From Fratercula arctica (Eukaryota > Chordata > Aves > Charadriiformes > Alcidae): a DNA stretch of 64,000 bases. A program made the translations under genes and the position numbers. Numbering within the stretch: position 1 is the first letter of the stretch; the number at the start of each line of letters is the position of its first letter. Of this stretch, positions 38,771-49,530 are shown piece after piece. The stretch covers positions 49,763,672 to 49,827,671 of the forward strand of contig CANTUZ010000004.1 in the NCBI GenBank assembly GCA_947846985.1, written 5' to 3'. The notes under the pieces are model-generated. The model was given only the letters and a program-made list of their open reading frames with translations. It searched no databases and was not told where the DNA came from.

Positions 38771-39785
38771 TAGAGCCTTGTCCCTCAGGGACTGGAGCCC
38801 AGCTGAGAAGGCGGGACACCAAGCAAAGGAGTTGTAATTTGTATTTTGTCAACAAAAGCTGCTTAATCCTCCAGAAAGGCATCCTTCAGAGAGGCAAGCC
38901 TTTGTCCCAGGGTTTTCAGAGTGGAGGGGGAGGATGGGGAGGGAGGGAGAGAGGCAGAAAAGGGAATTACTGGCCACATGTAATTTATGGTTGAAAAGGT
39001 TCATTTATAGCTGTCCCACTGTTGTATGCTTAGCCTGAGACCCTACTAGCTTCTCATTCTCTCATCAAGTTTGCCTTTTGTGGCTATACGAATGGTAATG
39101 ATTTGAGGAGAGGTTGGTCATGGTTGTTAAGAGTCATCTAGCGTGATCAGAACTGAAGTCTCAAATTGATATTCATGTTTAAATACATTTCATCAGCATG
39201 AAATTTGGGGTCCCTGCAATAATCATCTGGGAGCAGGCAGTCATGATGCAGTACTATGCATATATGTATTAGCCACGTTTCAGTTTGTTTTCAGTAAGTT
39301 TCAGATGACACAAAGGGTCTTTAACATCTGGTATAAATGATTAAGTGTATATGAGGAATAAATAAATAATAAAAAGATCAAAACTGGAGTCTCTGAGCTG
39401 AAGCCCTCTGAGCTCTGGTGATCCGAACATACTGTCTGCTTTTACTTTCAGGTCAGATCCAAACCAGAGGACACCTATTTCTTGCACTGTAGTTTGGGTA
39501 CAGTGAGAACCCTTGAAACATGAAGGAAGAAGCTCTGTAACTGCAGCTACGTGACATTTATGCCACGTAAGGCTGGCATCTCATGGGAAAAGACCCCAAA
39601 GCAGCATTACCCTCTTCCCCAATCTGACTTCCAGCCTGGACAACCTACGCAGGTTCCCAGCCCAGAAATAAGACAGAGCAGTCATATACCATCATGGCAG
39701 GTCTATCATCAGACTGGCCATAGGCTAACAACAGCTGGATGTAGCCACAGCTCTGTCTGATGTGCTCACCTTGAACCTTTGAGAG
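38771..39785. other. Unassigned non-coding stretch
   Basis: Contains a purine-rich GGGAGGGA tract near 38925-38955 and AT-rich sequence with an AATAAATAAATAATAAAAA run near 39356. No gene recognised. Confidence 0.5.
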
Positions 39786-39819
39786 GTGTGATTCCCCATG
39801 CGTGGAGCCAGGCTCATGC
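39786..39819. repeat. 34-bp direct repeat S, copy 1
   Basis: The block starting GTGTGATTCCCCATGCGTGG is identical to 40207-40240. It directly precedes long repeat copy R1, so the arrangement is S1-R1-S2-spacer-R2. Confidence 0.95.
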
Positions 39820-40203
39820 TCTCAGTCTGTCACTGACCCAAAAGCCTCATCTCAATATATATATATTTACACTTTTACACCATAAAAATCAGTTCTTCCA
39901 AACTGGGCTGTCTCTTTGGTCAGCCAGGCTGCAGGGCTGGATCTGAATTTGATACTTAGAATACATCCTTAAATGTTTTCCTTTCCTCCAGCATTGTCCT
40001 TTCTTCCTTCTTCTTCCCTCCCCTCCTGCCTGTCTTCTCTCCATCTTTCTAAATGCACATCCTGTCCATTTCTAGATGACAGACTTTTTTTTACTTCAGA
40101 AGCTAATTGTCACAGAAACTCTATCAATATGAAGTCATCAGCCTAAGTTCAAGACTATTTTGAGGGCTTCCATTCTCTAAAAGAATTTCATTTTAAAGGA
40201 TGA
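39820..40203. repeat. Long local duplicate R, copy 1 (384 bp)
   Basis: Begins TCTCAGTCTGTCACTGACCC and ends TTTTAAAGGATGA. By eye it differs from copy 2 at 40902-41293 by seven substitutions and two indels (2 bp in a TA microsatellite, 6 bp near 40056), about 98% identity over aligned bases. It has no coding potential and no transposon-like ends. The copies are direct repeats. Confidence 0.95.
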
Positions 40204-40206
40204 TCA

Positions 40207-40240
40207 GTGTGATTCCCCATGCGTGGAGCCAGGCTCATGC
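40207..40240. repeat. 34-bp direct repeat S, copy 2
   Basis: Identical to 39786-39819. Only three bases separate it from the end of R1. The following sequence differs from that after S1: S1 runs directly into R1, while S2 is followed by a 661-bp single-copy spacer and then R2. Confidence 0.95.
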
Positions 40241-40901
40241 CCAGACCAGTGTAGTGAGAATCCTCCACCCCAGGAGGCTTGCTCTGAAAGGTGGAAAGCA
40301 GCCCTCAACTGATCAGGGAGTGATCTGCAAAAAGGCTAGGCTGAAGCCAATGAAACTTCTGCCACCCTCAACTTAAAGCCAACCTGAAGCCAAAGGTTGT
40401 AGCACCACTTCAAATGAGCTGTTTAGATGCACTTTGGTATATTTATATCATCATTTATCCATCAATGGGTGCCTAGCCAGGCTGGTGTTACTAACATCTT
40501 TTTTCACGATGGGCTCCTCCTGGCTCAAGCACAAGTCAGAGAAATGGCTGTGGGATAAAGGCTGAAAGAGGAAGATCCTCTTTCTTCAGTACAGGACAAA
40601 AAAGACACTGGTAGAAAGGGAGGTCCATATTGGCATGGGGCAGCAGTGAAAGTAACATATAACAGGATTTGATTGCAAAGCACAGCCTGGCCAGCAAAGT
40701 GTTTGCTCTCTTCCATTCTCAGGAGGAAAGTGACCTGTTCTCCAGGAGTTCAGAACAGGGTGTACAGAGCTGTGGCTTAATGATTGTTCAGGCATCTTGT
40801 TATTCAGGAAATGTGATGCCAAATTGCACATCTAAATAGGCCCAGATCTGAGGACACTTGAAATCCAGTCTTGCAGCTTGATCTGCATTTTCTCACTGGG
40901 G
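40241..40901. other. Single-copy spacer between S2 and R2
   Basis: This 661-bp segment has no counterpart between S1 and R1, so it was either deleted from the first unit or inserted into the second. It contains a 23-bp stretch (40416-40438) also found at 38359-38381. No gene or known element is recognised in it. Confidence 0.7.
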
Positions 40902-41293
40902 TCTCAGTCTGTCACTGACCCAAAAGCCTCATCTCAATATATATATATATTTACACTTTTACACCATAAAAATCAGTTCTTCCAAACTGGGCTGTCTCTT
41001 TGGTCAGCCAGGCTGCAGGGCTGGATCTGAATTTGATACTTAGAATACATCCTTAAATGTTTTCCTTTCTTCCAGCATTGTCCTTTCTTCCTTCTTCTTC
41101 CCTCCCATCCTGCCTGTCTTCTCTCCATCTTTCTAAATGAAATTGCACACCCTGTCCATTTCTAGATGACGGACTTTTTTTTACTTCAGAAGCTAATTGT
41201 CACAGAAACTCTACCAATATGAAGTCATCAGCCTAAGTTCAAGACTATTTTGTGGGTTTCCATTCTCTAAAAGAATTTCATTTTAAAGGATGA
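40902..41293. repeat. Long local duplicate R, copy 2 (392 bp)
   Basis: Near-identical direct copy of 39820-40203, longer by a TA dinucleotide step and a 6-bp segment near 41137. Downstream sequence diverges immediately after GGATGA, marking the duplication edge. Confidence 0.95.
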
Positions 41294-43269
41294 ACAAAAG
41301 CAGCAAGGGCATTTGTGGGACAAAAAGAAAAGGCACTTTACAAACCAAATCAGTAAGTGTTCCTGCAACAGCCTAATCATTAATTGATTCATATGGCATT
41401 TTATCAGTGGTACCCATTCAACAGGAAACTCACTAAGCAGGCAGTTATGCTCCTCTGTATAGTACATACCACGGACGATTTTTTCACCCGAAGGCATTGT
41501 TCGGGAGATCGATGGGACTAAGCAACTGTCATGCCACTCTTCTTGCACCACCCTCATTGAGGCCCTCAGCCCCAAAACCTCAGTGAGGTTTTACCTAGCT
41601 TGCAGATCTGTAACACCGGTGCTTCTTTACGTCCTGATAGCTACCCGGTCTGTAAGCATGTTAGAGTGCTTTTTCATCTCACTTTGTAGCAAATTGAGAG
41701 TGAAAGGCCATTAACACATCTCTATATTCTGTCTAGCTTTTTTCTCAAGTTTCACTGCAGATCTGAGTTTCAGAAATGCAAACAGGGATGAATAATAGTG
41801 TGTGCATATGGACAGGGCGAAAATCATTGCTGGAGTGAATCCACTGAAGGCAAGTACTAATGTAAAATCATTACCCAGGTAATGAATTTGTCCCTTCTGC
41901 ATTATCCCTGCTAATATGTGCAGTAAATGTCTCTGAGTAAATGTCTCTTAGCAAACCTGTCTTAGCAATGGGTTGTTGTGCACATGTAACTGTTTTAACA
42001 CAGCAGCTTCCTTGACCATGCCTTTCTAACCACCTTTGATCTTGCGACATGAACGATTAGGGCTAGGTTATTACCTGATTACTAATCTTGGGCCTGAGTA
42101 ATTTCTCCACGGCATTACCTGAGTTAACAACTGAATCACAGCGGGAGGAAAAAGAGAGCACGGTGCATCATGTAACCAGGGTGGATGCCTGGGACAATTT
42201 TGAGTGGCTGAAGTACATACGGTATTGTCTTGTGGTACAGTATTGACTGATATTGATGTATGTTTGCGTTGATATGCTGCAGTTCCAGTACCAGGGGTTA
42301 CTTGTCTATTTAGAGGCGTCACACTTTGTTTAGTCCCTTTGGTAACTGTTTGCATTACCTTTCTTTTCCTTTATTATTACTGAAGGGGGACCAGTATGTT
42401 CTTAATTGTAAAAAAGAGTTGGACAGGTACCTGAGAAACCAGAAAAACAGGACAGGAGCAATGTCTTGAGGGTAACATACTGATCTTACAGAGCCAACAG
42501 TGACTCCGTAGAGAAGCTGCTGAGAAGGGACCAAGACCTCCTCCCAGTTATTTCCCTCTGTATCTCCATGTCTCCATGGAATAGGAGAGGTTTTCCTGGT
42601 CTGTAAATAAAACCAGAACCAGAGACCTTTTTTTTTTTCTCCTCTCATCATTCACAAGATGACAACCGAACATCAGATCACTTAAAAACCCATTAAGCAA
42701 AAGCCTTTTGCTCAGGCGGGAACAGAATCAGCTTGACCAAAACACTCCGCTCTGCGCCTGTGTTTGTGAGAGGATGACTCCAAATAACACTTGGAGTTTA
42801 CTCACAAAACAAAAACAGTGTGTTTCTGTTGAGCCAAAGCCTGTTTAAGAATTTCATATGCGGCAGACCAGCTTCAGCCAGAGGGACTGTGCCAGACTGC
42901 TGAATTCGCTTAAACTTTTCAGTTTGTCTAAATCAAAAGGAAAAAAAAAAAAGGAATTTTCACCAAGGGAATTAAATAGCTGTGCTAATTTACCCCTTTC
43001 CCATGTTCCTTAGGCAGTGTGTGGAAGGGAAGTCTTTGCTCTGTTTTACAGTTTTGGTCATGGGGAGGGCAGGAGGAAGAAAAAGCTAAATTCAGTTTAT
43101 CCTTTCATAACTTACCAAACGCTGTTTGCTCATTGCTAACAACTGAGGTGGTCCTTTTCCAGACTTACAGGGTCTTGTCCTATATAGCTTTTCTGGTTTT
43201 TGCTATATTTCAGGGAAGAAAATGCATATTGTCATCAAGAAATAAGGTTTAGGGCCATTCCCAGTTCTG
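41294..43269. other. Unassigned non-coding stretch
   Basis: No gene or clear repeat, apart from a 12-bp A-run at 42941-42952. Short open frames on the minus strand show no family features. Confidence 0.5.
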
Positions 43270-43350
43270 CTATCTGCTTCTCATATTAACCAGAAAAATC
43301 ATTTCACTGCTACCACGCTTCATTATCTGTTCTTATCTTGCTGGCTGAAA
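43270..43350 (+). mobile_element. Possible MIR relic
   Basis: TTCCCAGTTCTGCTATCTGC followed by AAATCATTTCACTGC and a TTATCTGTTC tail resembles the plus-strand MIR order (ttcccagctctgccac, gcaagtcactt, catctgt). The copy is heavily diverged. Confidence 0.3.
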
Positions 43351-43639
43351 TTTTCTCACTGGTTATTTCTGTTCCCTGAGAAATTATTTTCCTCAGAAGC
43401 AACATTTTCCCAACAAACTGCCAGCATCGTTACAATTTCCCATCTTTTTTCCTTCCACCCTCACTTGTTACAAAATACTTGCATTGACAGATGAAGGTGG
43501 GACGAGCAGGGATCTCCTGGGGCTCTGAATTCGGTCCCCCACTCTCAGGACATGCCATCCCTGCCAGAAACTGCCCAAGCATGGTATGAGCTAAGCCCAG
43601 CCCTCGCTGCCTCCCCTGCTGCTGGAAGCCTGTTTCAGA

Positions 43640-43945
43640 GCCATGCTGCTCAGGTGCCTGGAAAACATCTTCTAATTTCCTGACTGTGTTTATTAGTGAC
43701 CAGTTTATATCCATTTGTTCTTGTGCCAGCCCTGCCTTTTGCTTTAATAGCTCTTTTCCCTCCTTGGTATTTACTTCCCTGATGTATTTATAGACAGCAA
43801 TTGTGTTCCCTTCATTTTGCTAAGCTTAACAAGCCAATCTCTTTTAGTCCCCTCTCATAAAACAGGCTTTCCAGGCCCTGATTATGCTCCATCCTAGTTG
43901 CTTTTCTCTGCACCTGTTCCTGTTTGAATTCATCTTCTCTGATAA
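43640..43945 (-). mobile_element. Old CR1/L2-like LINE relic (ORF2 C-terminus)
   Basis: On the minus strand one frame reads VQRKATRMEHNQGLESLFYE, then RGLKEIGLLSLAK, and after a stop and indels GGKRAIKAKGRAGTRTNGYK. These align with the same C-terminal region seen in the young CR1 ([16 protein letters not shown] and [15 protein letters not shown]). Divergence, stops and a changed tail show a much older insertion from a related lineage. The boundaries are approximate. Confidence 0.8.
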
Positions 43946-44381
43946 AGTCAAAACACTTTGAAATCACTGAAATATCCTACTGATTGAAGGACTGGGTTTG
44001 ATTATTTTTCCAGTCAGAAGCATTATGTGAGACCTTGATATTATTTTATAAGGGCTATGAACAACGGCTATGTATTTTTTTAGATTCAGGTATAATCTAA
44101 TTAGTACTTGAAGGACCACGATACTTAATAAAGCGGCTGTTCTGACTACCCAGGAGACATGTGGCCATGATTGGCATGAAGCAGATGCTTGCTCTGCCTG
44201 CGACATCGCTCCATTCAGTGCTGGGGGAGAATCTATTTATTTAACTCTACCAGTTAACCTTTATTTTTTAAGGTTTGCCATATCATCCATCAAATTGGGA
44301 GGATTGCTTTTCACAGGTGCAAATGAGTCATCGCATGTTTGCCAGCTTGGAAAACATTTAGAAAATTGGGGGTTAGAACTG
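43946..44381. other. Unassigned non-coding stretch
   Basis: AT-rich, without recognised features. Confidence 0.5.
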
Positions 44382-44422
44382 AAAAAAAAAAAAAAAAAAA
44401 AAAAGAGAGAGAGAGAGAGAGA
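44382..44422. repeat. Poly(A) run followed by (GA)n
   Basis: A 23-bp A tract (44382-44404) runs directly into nine GA dinucleotides (44405-44422). No retroposed body is recognisable upstream. Confidence 0.9.
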
Positions 44423-44559
44423 AGAAATTACAGTCAGCCTCACTGCCCTTGCTGGGATGCGGCTGTCCTGCAAGAAGCAGAGATGGGTTTTCTTCCACCA
44501 CAGGTTTTGTGCTGGTTTCTGAGATCCTTGTCAGCAAACGTCAGCGGCTCTAAAGCTGA

Positions 44560-44830
44560 GCCCGTCCCATAATGAAACAGTTATCCCAGCCTTAAAGGCA
44601 GGATTAGCTACCCGAAGTGGAGCAGAGAGCCCCTCTGCACTTTTTAACACCTCATGAAGAGATCTGGCTGCCAACAAAAGGAAAATCCTAATGTGTAAAA
44701 AATGCATAATAATAAGGACTTTGGCGGAGTGGAATTCCATCACGGATCAGATGAAATTGCCTTGTGCAACTTGCTGAGGGCTTCATGCTATGCTAAATGA
44801 CCTTTGTACCATGTAAAATGGGCACTGCTG
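44560..44830. promoter_or_regulatory. Candidate conserved non-coding block
   Basis: Repeat-free AT-rich block with a compact run of factor-like sites, including AAAATGCATAATAATAAGG near 44698 and GGATCAGATGAAATTGC near 44744. It sits in flanks that look more neutral. The assignment is by eye from composition, not alignment. Confidence 0.3.
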
Positions 44831-46117
44831 CAGGATGCGGGGAGAACCAGGGGCTGGGCTGCTCTTTTCTTTTCCCCCCCTATGGAGTTCAAGCTTGTCA
44901 AGAATACAACAAAAAGGAGAGGGAGAAAGAGGGGGAAGAAACGTCCCATTGAATTTTTCATGAATGATTTTTGTCAGAGGAGAAGGAACATCTGTGTTTA
45001 TGAAGGGTCCGGGGAGGGGACACAGCGAAAGCAGGATGCAGCCGTCTGCTCCTGGGTACCCATGTGCAATGGGTACATGTGCAATGCCCCATATGAGTGG
45101 TAAAATCCAACCTGTGCTGCAATTTTTAAGGCTACAGCTGAAAAGCACCCTGCCTTTGCCCTCTGCATTGCCTGCCTGAGGCTACTCGCTTTGCACTTGT
45201 GAAGGGGCAGTGATCCCCAGAGGGTTTGGGGCTGAGGTTTCAGTGGGTGCTGATGCTCAGTGCCCTAAAAATCAAGACCTTGCTGCCTCAAAGTGATGAA
45301 AAATCCATGAGTGCCCCATTTGATGGTGTGTCCAAGAAGGGTTGTTGTGTGACCAGGCAGGGTCATGTCCCTGTCCACATGGGACTGGTCATCACCCAGG
45401 GTTGTTCATGGGTGCCTGCAGAATCTGGGAGGAGCTTTTCTTTCTCCTTTTTTACTGGGGTTTCCTCGCCTTCCTCAGAGGGACCCGAGACTGACAAGAG
45501 CTGCAAAGGGGAGGCCAGGAAGGAGGTATGGACTGTTACTCCTGGAGGTATTAAACACTCCTAGGGCAATGATCATCTCAGATCACACACTTGGGGGCTA
45601 CGCTTGGCACCAGATTTGGGACCAGGAATGAGTCTCCACTGGTTCAGACTGGCAAGAGCTGTGGGGCTCTCTCCTTTCATCTGCAGTAAGGGCTGTAACC
45701 CTTTTCATAGAGTCGAGGGGGAATGTTTTCTCTTAATGATTTCTCCCTATTGCATGGCTGATGATGCCATTGAGCTCTCCTGCATCTAACAATGCAGCTT
45801 TGGGTTTTCACTATAAGTCTGAAGTTTGTTATAGGAAGCCGGGGAGCGTTTTTTGTCCCATGGTGGGGAATGTATGTGGAATAGCTATCCAGTGGCGGTT
45901 TTAGGACTGAACATGTGCTGCAGAGCTGGGCTCAGCATTGAGGTGCTTACTGCTGGTCCTGCCTTACTCTACTAAGCTGTACCCTGCTTACTCTACTAAG
46001 GATGGGAACCGATGTGCGAGGAGCTGTACAAACACAATGCCAAAGCTTACTCCTGCCTATCCAGAAATATTGCACAGAGAGTGCCGTTAACAAGTAAACA
46101 GCACAGGGTGCTCCCCT

Positions 46118-46121
<4 letters not shown>
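44831..46121. other. Unassigned non-coding stretch
   Basis: Moderate GC content with overlapping chance open frames on both strands around 44.8-45.6 kb. No gene recognised. Confidence 0.45.

Positions 46122-46148
<27 letters not shown>
46122..46148. repeat. Poly(A) run
   Basis: A 27-bp uninterrupted A tract without a recognisable retroposed body. Confidence 0.9.
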
Positions 46149-46150
<2 letters not shown>

Positions 46151-47398
46151 TGAGTGCCCAGAATTGATGAGAAGAATACAAAGATATCTCAACAGCTGTG
46201 TTGTACAAGTCTACAGAAGCAGGGTATGGACATCTGTTGTCATAACGCAGTGGCTTTATATTTGATCTGGCTATGCATCAAGTTTCAAACTTCCCAAGAG
46301 CCCACCATTCAAACCATGGTCAGGTTTCAAAATAAATGGTTCTCACCAGAGCTTGTCAGGTCAGTAGCCCCTGAAAGTTTGCCCAGGAGGGTGATGAAGG
46401 GCACTAAAAGAAGCAATCAGACTGCAGGTACAGAGAACCCAAAAATCATCCCTTGAGTTGTTGTCAAGACTTGTATTTCTGATGTTGCCTTCTGCTCCCA
46501 AATAATCCCATACTGCCCCACACATACACACTCACATATCCTGAAGGGTGAACAAGCCTGAACAGGCAGAGATGAGTATCTGCTCAATGGCATTAGATAC
46601 CTAAATTGCTTCAGTCTCCTGAAGGTTCTCTGTGCTGCTTTGCAGCTCTTAAAATAAAGATGCCCCAAGTAGAGATACAAAACTCGCAGAGCACACCTGA
46701 AGGTCAAATGGCACAAGGAAAACACAGCCAGAGAGGAGAAATGGAGCTGGAGTCCTGGTTTCTTTTTCTGCCCACTCCAGTGCCATTTTGCATGACTCGA
46801 AGCTGTTTATTCACTCTACCTCCAAATCTCTTTTCACCTATCTATGGAATTCATACCAACCTGCCAGGAATTTGTCATGAGTTAATTTGGTCTGGAAACA
46901 TTAGAAGAGCTGCTACTGAAATGCAAAGGGGATTTTTTTTAATATTATTATTATTTTTATTACACCTTGTTGCTCCCCCTACCTTTCCCTCCACCCACTG
47001 CCTGTGGCCAGAAGGTAACTCTGCACCTTCTGAGAGCATTACAGAGCGAGTGCTTCCACAACTCTCCCTTGAACTTTCCTCCTGAAGGGCTGGTATCCTA
47101 CTGTCAGAGACCTGATCCATCTGGAGATAACAGGTGTAATTTATCTTTGTAGCAGCTCATCTTCTTGCCCAGACATCCATCCTCAGTGCTGAAGCAGGGT
47201 GGAGTCTTTCATGGAGAACAAGCAGGAGAAGTTGCCCTTGATGCCTCTTTTTCTGATGGTAGCAGCAACATTTGACTCCACTGATGTCCAATGCTGGGAT
47301 GGCCACTGAATGGACACAGGGAGCACACATGTTGGCCTCGCAGCTCTTCCTCCCATGCTAGCATCCCCTTGAAGGGGTTTTGCTCATGATATAGAGTT
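46149..47398. other. Unassigned non-coding stretch
   Basis: Contains an (ATT)n-like T-rich stretch at about 46930-46962. A 159-codon plus-strand frame at 46606-47085 contains a low-complexity leucine/isoleucine run encoded by that microsatellite and is not considered a gene. Confidence 0.5.
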
Positions 47399-47590
47399 GG
47401 ATCTCTGGGCAAAGGCTAAGGCAGATGGACATCCTCTCTGCCCCATCAGCGTTGCTTATGGTTGCATACCCACCATGCTCACTGTGGTAGGACCAGGATC
47501 TCTGTGCAAAGGCTAAGGCGGATGGACATCCTCTGCCCCATCAGCGTTGCTTATGGTTGCATACCCATCATACTTACTGTGGTAGGACCA
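47399..47590. repeat. Tandem duplication, 97-bp and 95-bp copies
   Basis: Copy 1 (47399-47495) and copy 2 (47496-47590) both start GGATCTCTG(G/T)GCAAAGG and end GTGGTAGGACCA. They differ by a CT deletion in copy 2 and a few substitutions, so the duplication is fairly recent. No open frame runs through both, and no transposon ends are visible. Confidence 0.95.
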
Positions 47591-49354
47591 GGATGGCTGA
47601 GCAAGGTCCCCCCAGCTCCCAAATCCTGACCAGCAGGCCTCGTACCTCTTAGGAAGGACCATTCCCCAGGGTCATTATTGGACTCGCAGCCCCCTTGTGC
47701 ATTATTTTGCCAGCACACTGTAAGAATCACACTCTGCCCCACAGTGCAGAGTTAATGGTGCTCTTCCAGACCCGTCAACTGGATGGACATGGCACATTTA
47801 CCCGCACGCACTGTGCAGGGCAATTCTGCACGGCACCTTCCCCCCTACCAACCCGTCCCCGCACAGCAACCCCTTTCTTCTTCAGTTCAAAGTGCTCTGG
47901 CACTTCATCTGGAAAATCCTTTAAATCTACATTACCTCTGCCTTATTTAATCTTTTCGGGAGCGCTGACATCCAGTGCATGAAAAAGAGATTTTAGGCTG
48001 AAAGGAAAGCTGCCCCTGATCACTTCTTGGGGCTAAGTTACAAACTGAATTGGAAACTGGAAGGTGAAAAGAATATGTTACCTTTTAAGTGTCATATTTT
48101 CCTCTGCAAAAATGCCTTTTAACTGAGCTGTTGCAGAAGGAGTCGGAATAGCATCAAGCCACTGCCTGAGATTTTGCACTGTGCTTTGAATGCTCCTAAA
48201 CAGGTGCCTTTGGTATCTGGCTTTGGTTTTGCAGAAATGGGGGCCACCAGGCACATACTCAGAATTTGGAAACCTCTCAGACTGGGGAAGGTTTATATCT
48301 CTGTGCTGAAGCACTGAACTGCAAGTGCCCATTGCTTGCAACACTTCATAGCACAAACCAGATTCATCCTCAGCACCAGAAGCACAGAAACAGCCCTGGG
48401 CACACTGCAAATACCAGAAGGAAAAGCAGAGAGGAATTTGTAGCCAGCACCAATGTAGCTGAACATCATAAATCTCTATTTATTATGCCTGAAAACTGCA
48501 AACTGCTTGGAGCTTACCTGGTTTTAACTTGAGGTGTTCTGGACTTGGTGTATCTGGGCTGAAGGATGTGCAGCAACTTATTGCACAAACATTCCCTCCA
48601 TACTGCAGAACCCAGGGCATAAAAAGCACTCACGTGATCCTGGCTGGATCCCCATCGACAGAACTATTTTAGGACACAGCTGGTGAGGACACATCCTGGA
48701 GCACATCACCTCTCCAGCAGGCACAACTGTCTCCACCTAATTACTGACCAAAACCTATTTGGGGTCACCAGACCCCCAAAGTGCCTTCCTGCATCAAAAC
48801 ATCTATTTACTTAGGGTGGAAAAAGCATCAGCTGGCCCTCTGCAGATCCCAGAAAGACTGTCCAGCCACTTGTCTTAGTGGATGTTAGGTTAGTAGGAGG
48901 CAGTGACAGAGAGGAGGTGGGCAAAGGTGCTGGGAAAGGACGGTGAGATGCACAGACTCGCTGTGCAAGTCGAAAGCAGATGGAGGGAGGAGAAAGGCTT
49001 GCTGAAAGCAGCTCTCCAGAGTTCTCCCTGGGTGTCTCACAAATACTATCATCTTCAACCTCTTTGCTGCAGCCACCACTTCAGTCTGCACTGGGGTTGC
49101 CTGACCGGACTCCCATGCTTGGGGTCACCAGCCCATAGGGAAGCTCCTACGTGGTGGCTGTCTCCTGGGCCCCTTACACAGGCTACCCCGTCCTCACATT
49201 TCTGAATTTAGCTTCTGACAAACTTATGTGTCTGCCCCCCTTTTCTTTATTCCCCCAGGACACTCACCTAGGCTGGGACCCACCGAATTTGACAGAACTT
49301 AACTTTAGAAGGAACTTTGTGCAATTAAGAAAAAGAAAGCCACAATTTCCTTAT
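47591..49354. other. Unassigned non-coding stretch
   Basis: No gene or dated repeat recognised. Confidence 0.45.
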
Positions 49355-49530
49355 AGAAAAGATAATCACTGCTGTTTGTGAGCGAACAGACTGTAGGACG
49401 CTGATAAGAGCAGTGTAACAGAATAAAATGCTATTTATATATAAGACAGGCTGACAAATGCTGATTAAAATGTCTCCTTTCACAATCAAACGGCAAATAT
49501 AAAGACATATTTTCTTATCTGTTAAGGAGC
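49355..49530. promoter_or_regulatory. Candidate regulatory block with GATA-type sites
   Basis: Three GATA-like sites lie within 165 bp: GATAATC at 49361, TGATAAG at 49402-49408, and CTTATCTG at 49514-49521 (AGATAAG on the minus strand). The intervening sequence is AT-rich and repeat-free. The spacing is suggestive but the sites are short. Confidence 0.3.

Noticed and set aside
46606..47085. 159-codon plus-strand open frame
   Set aside because: It contains a leucine/isoleucine run encoded by an ATT microsatellite, overlaps minus-strand frames, and resembles no family I know.
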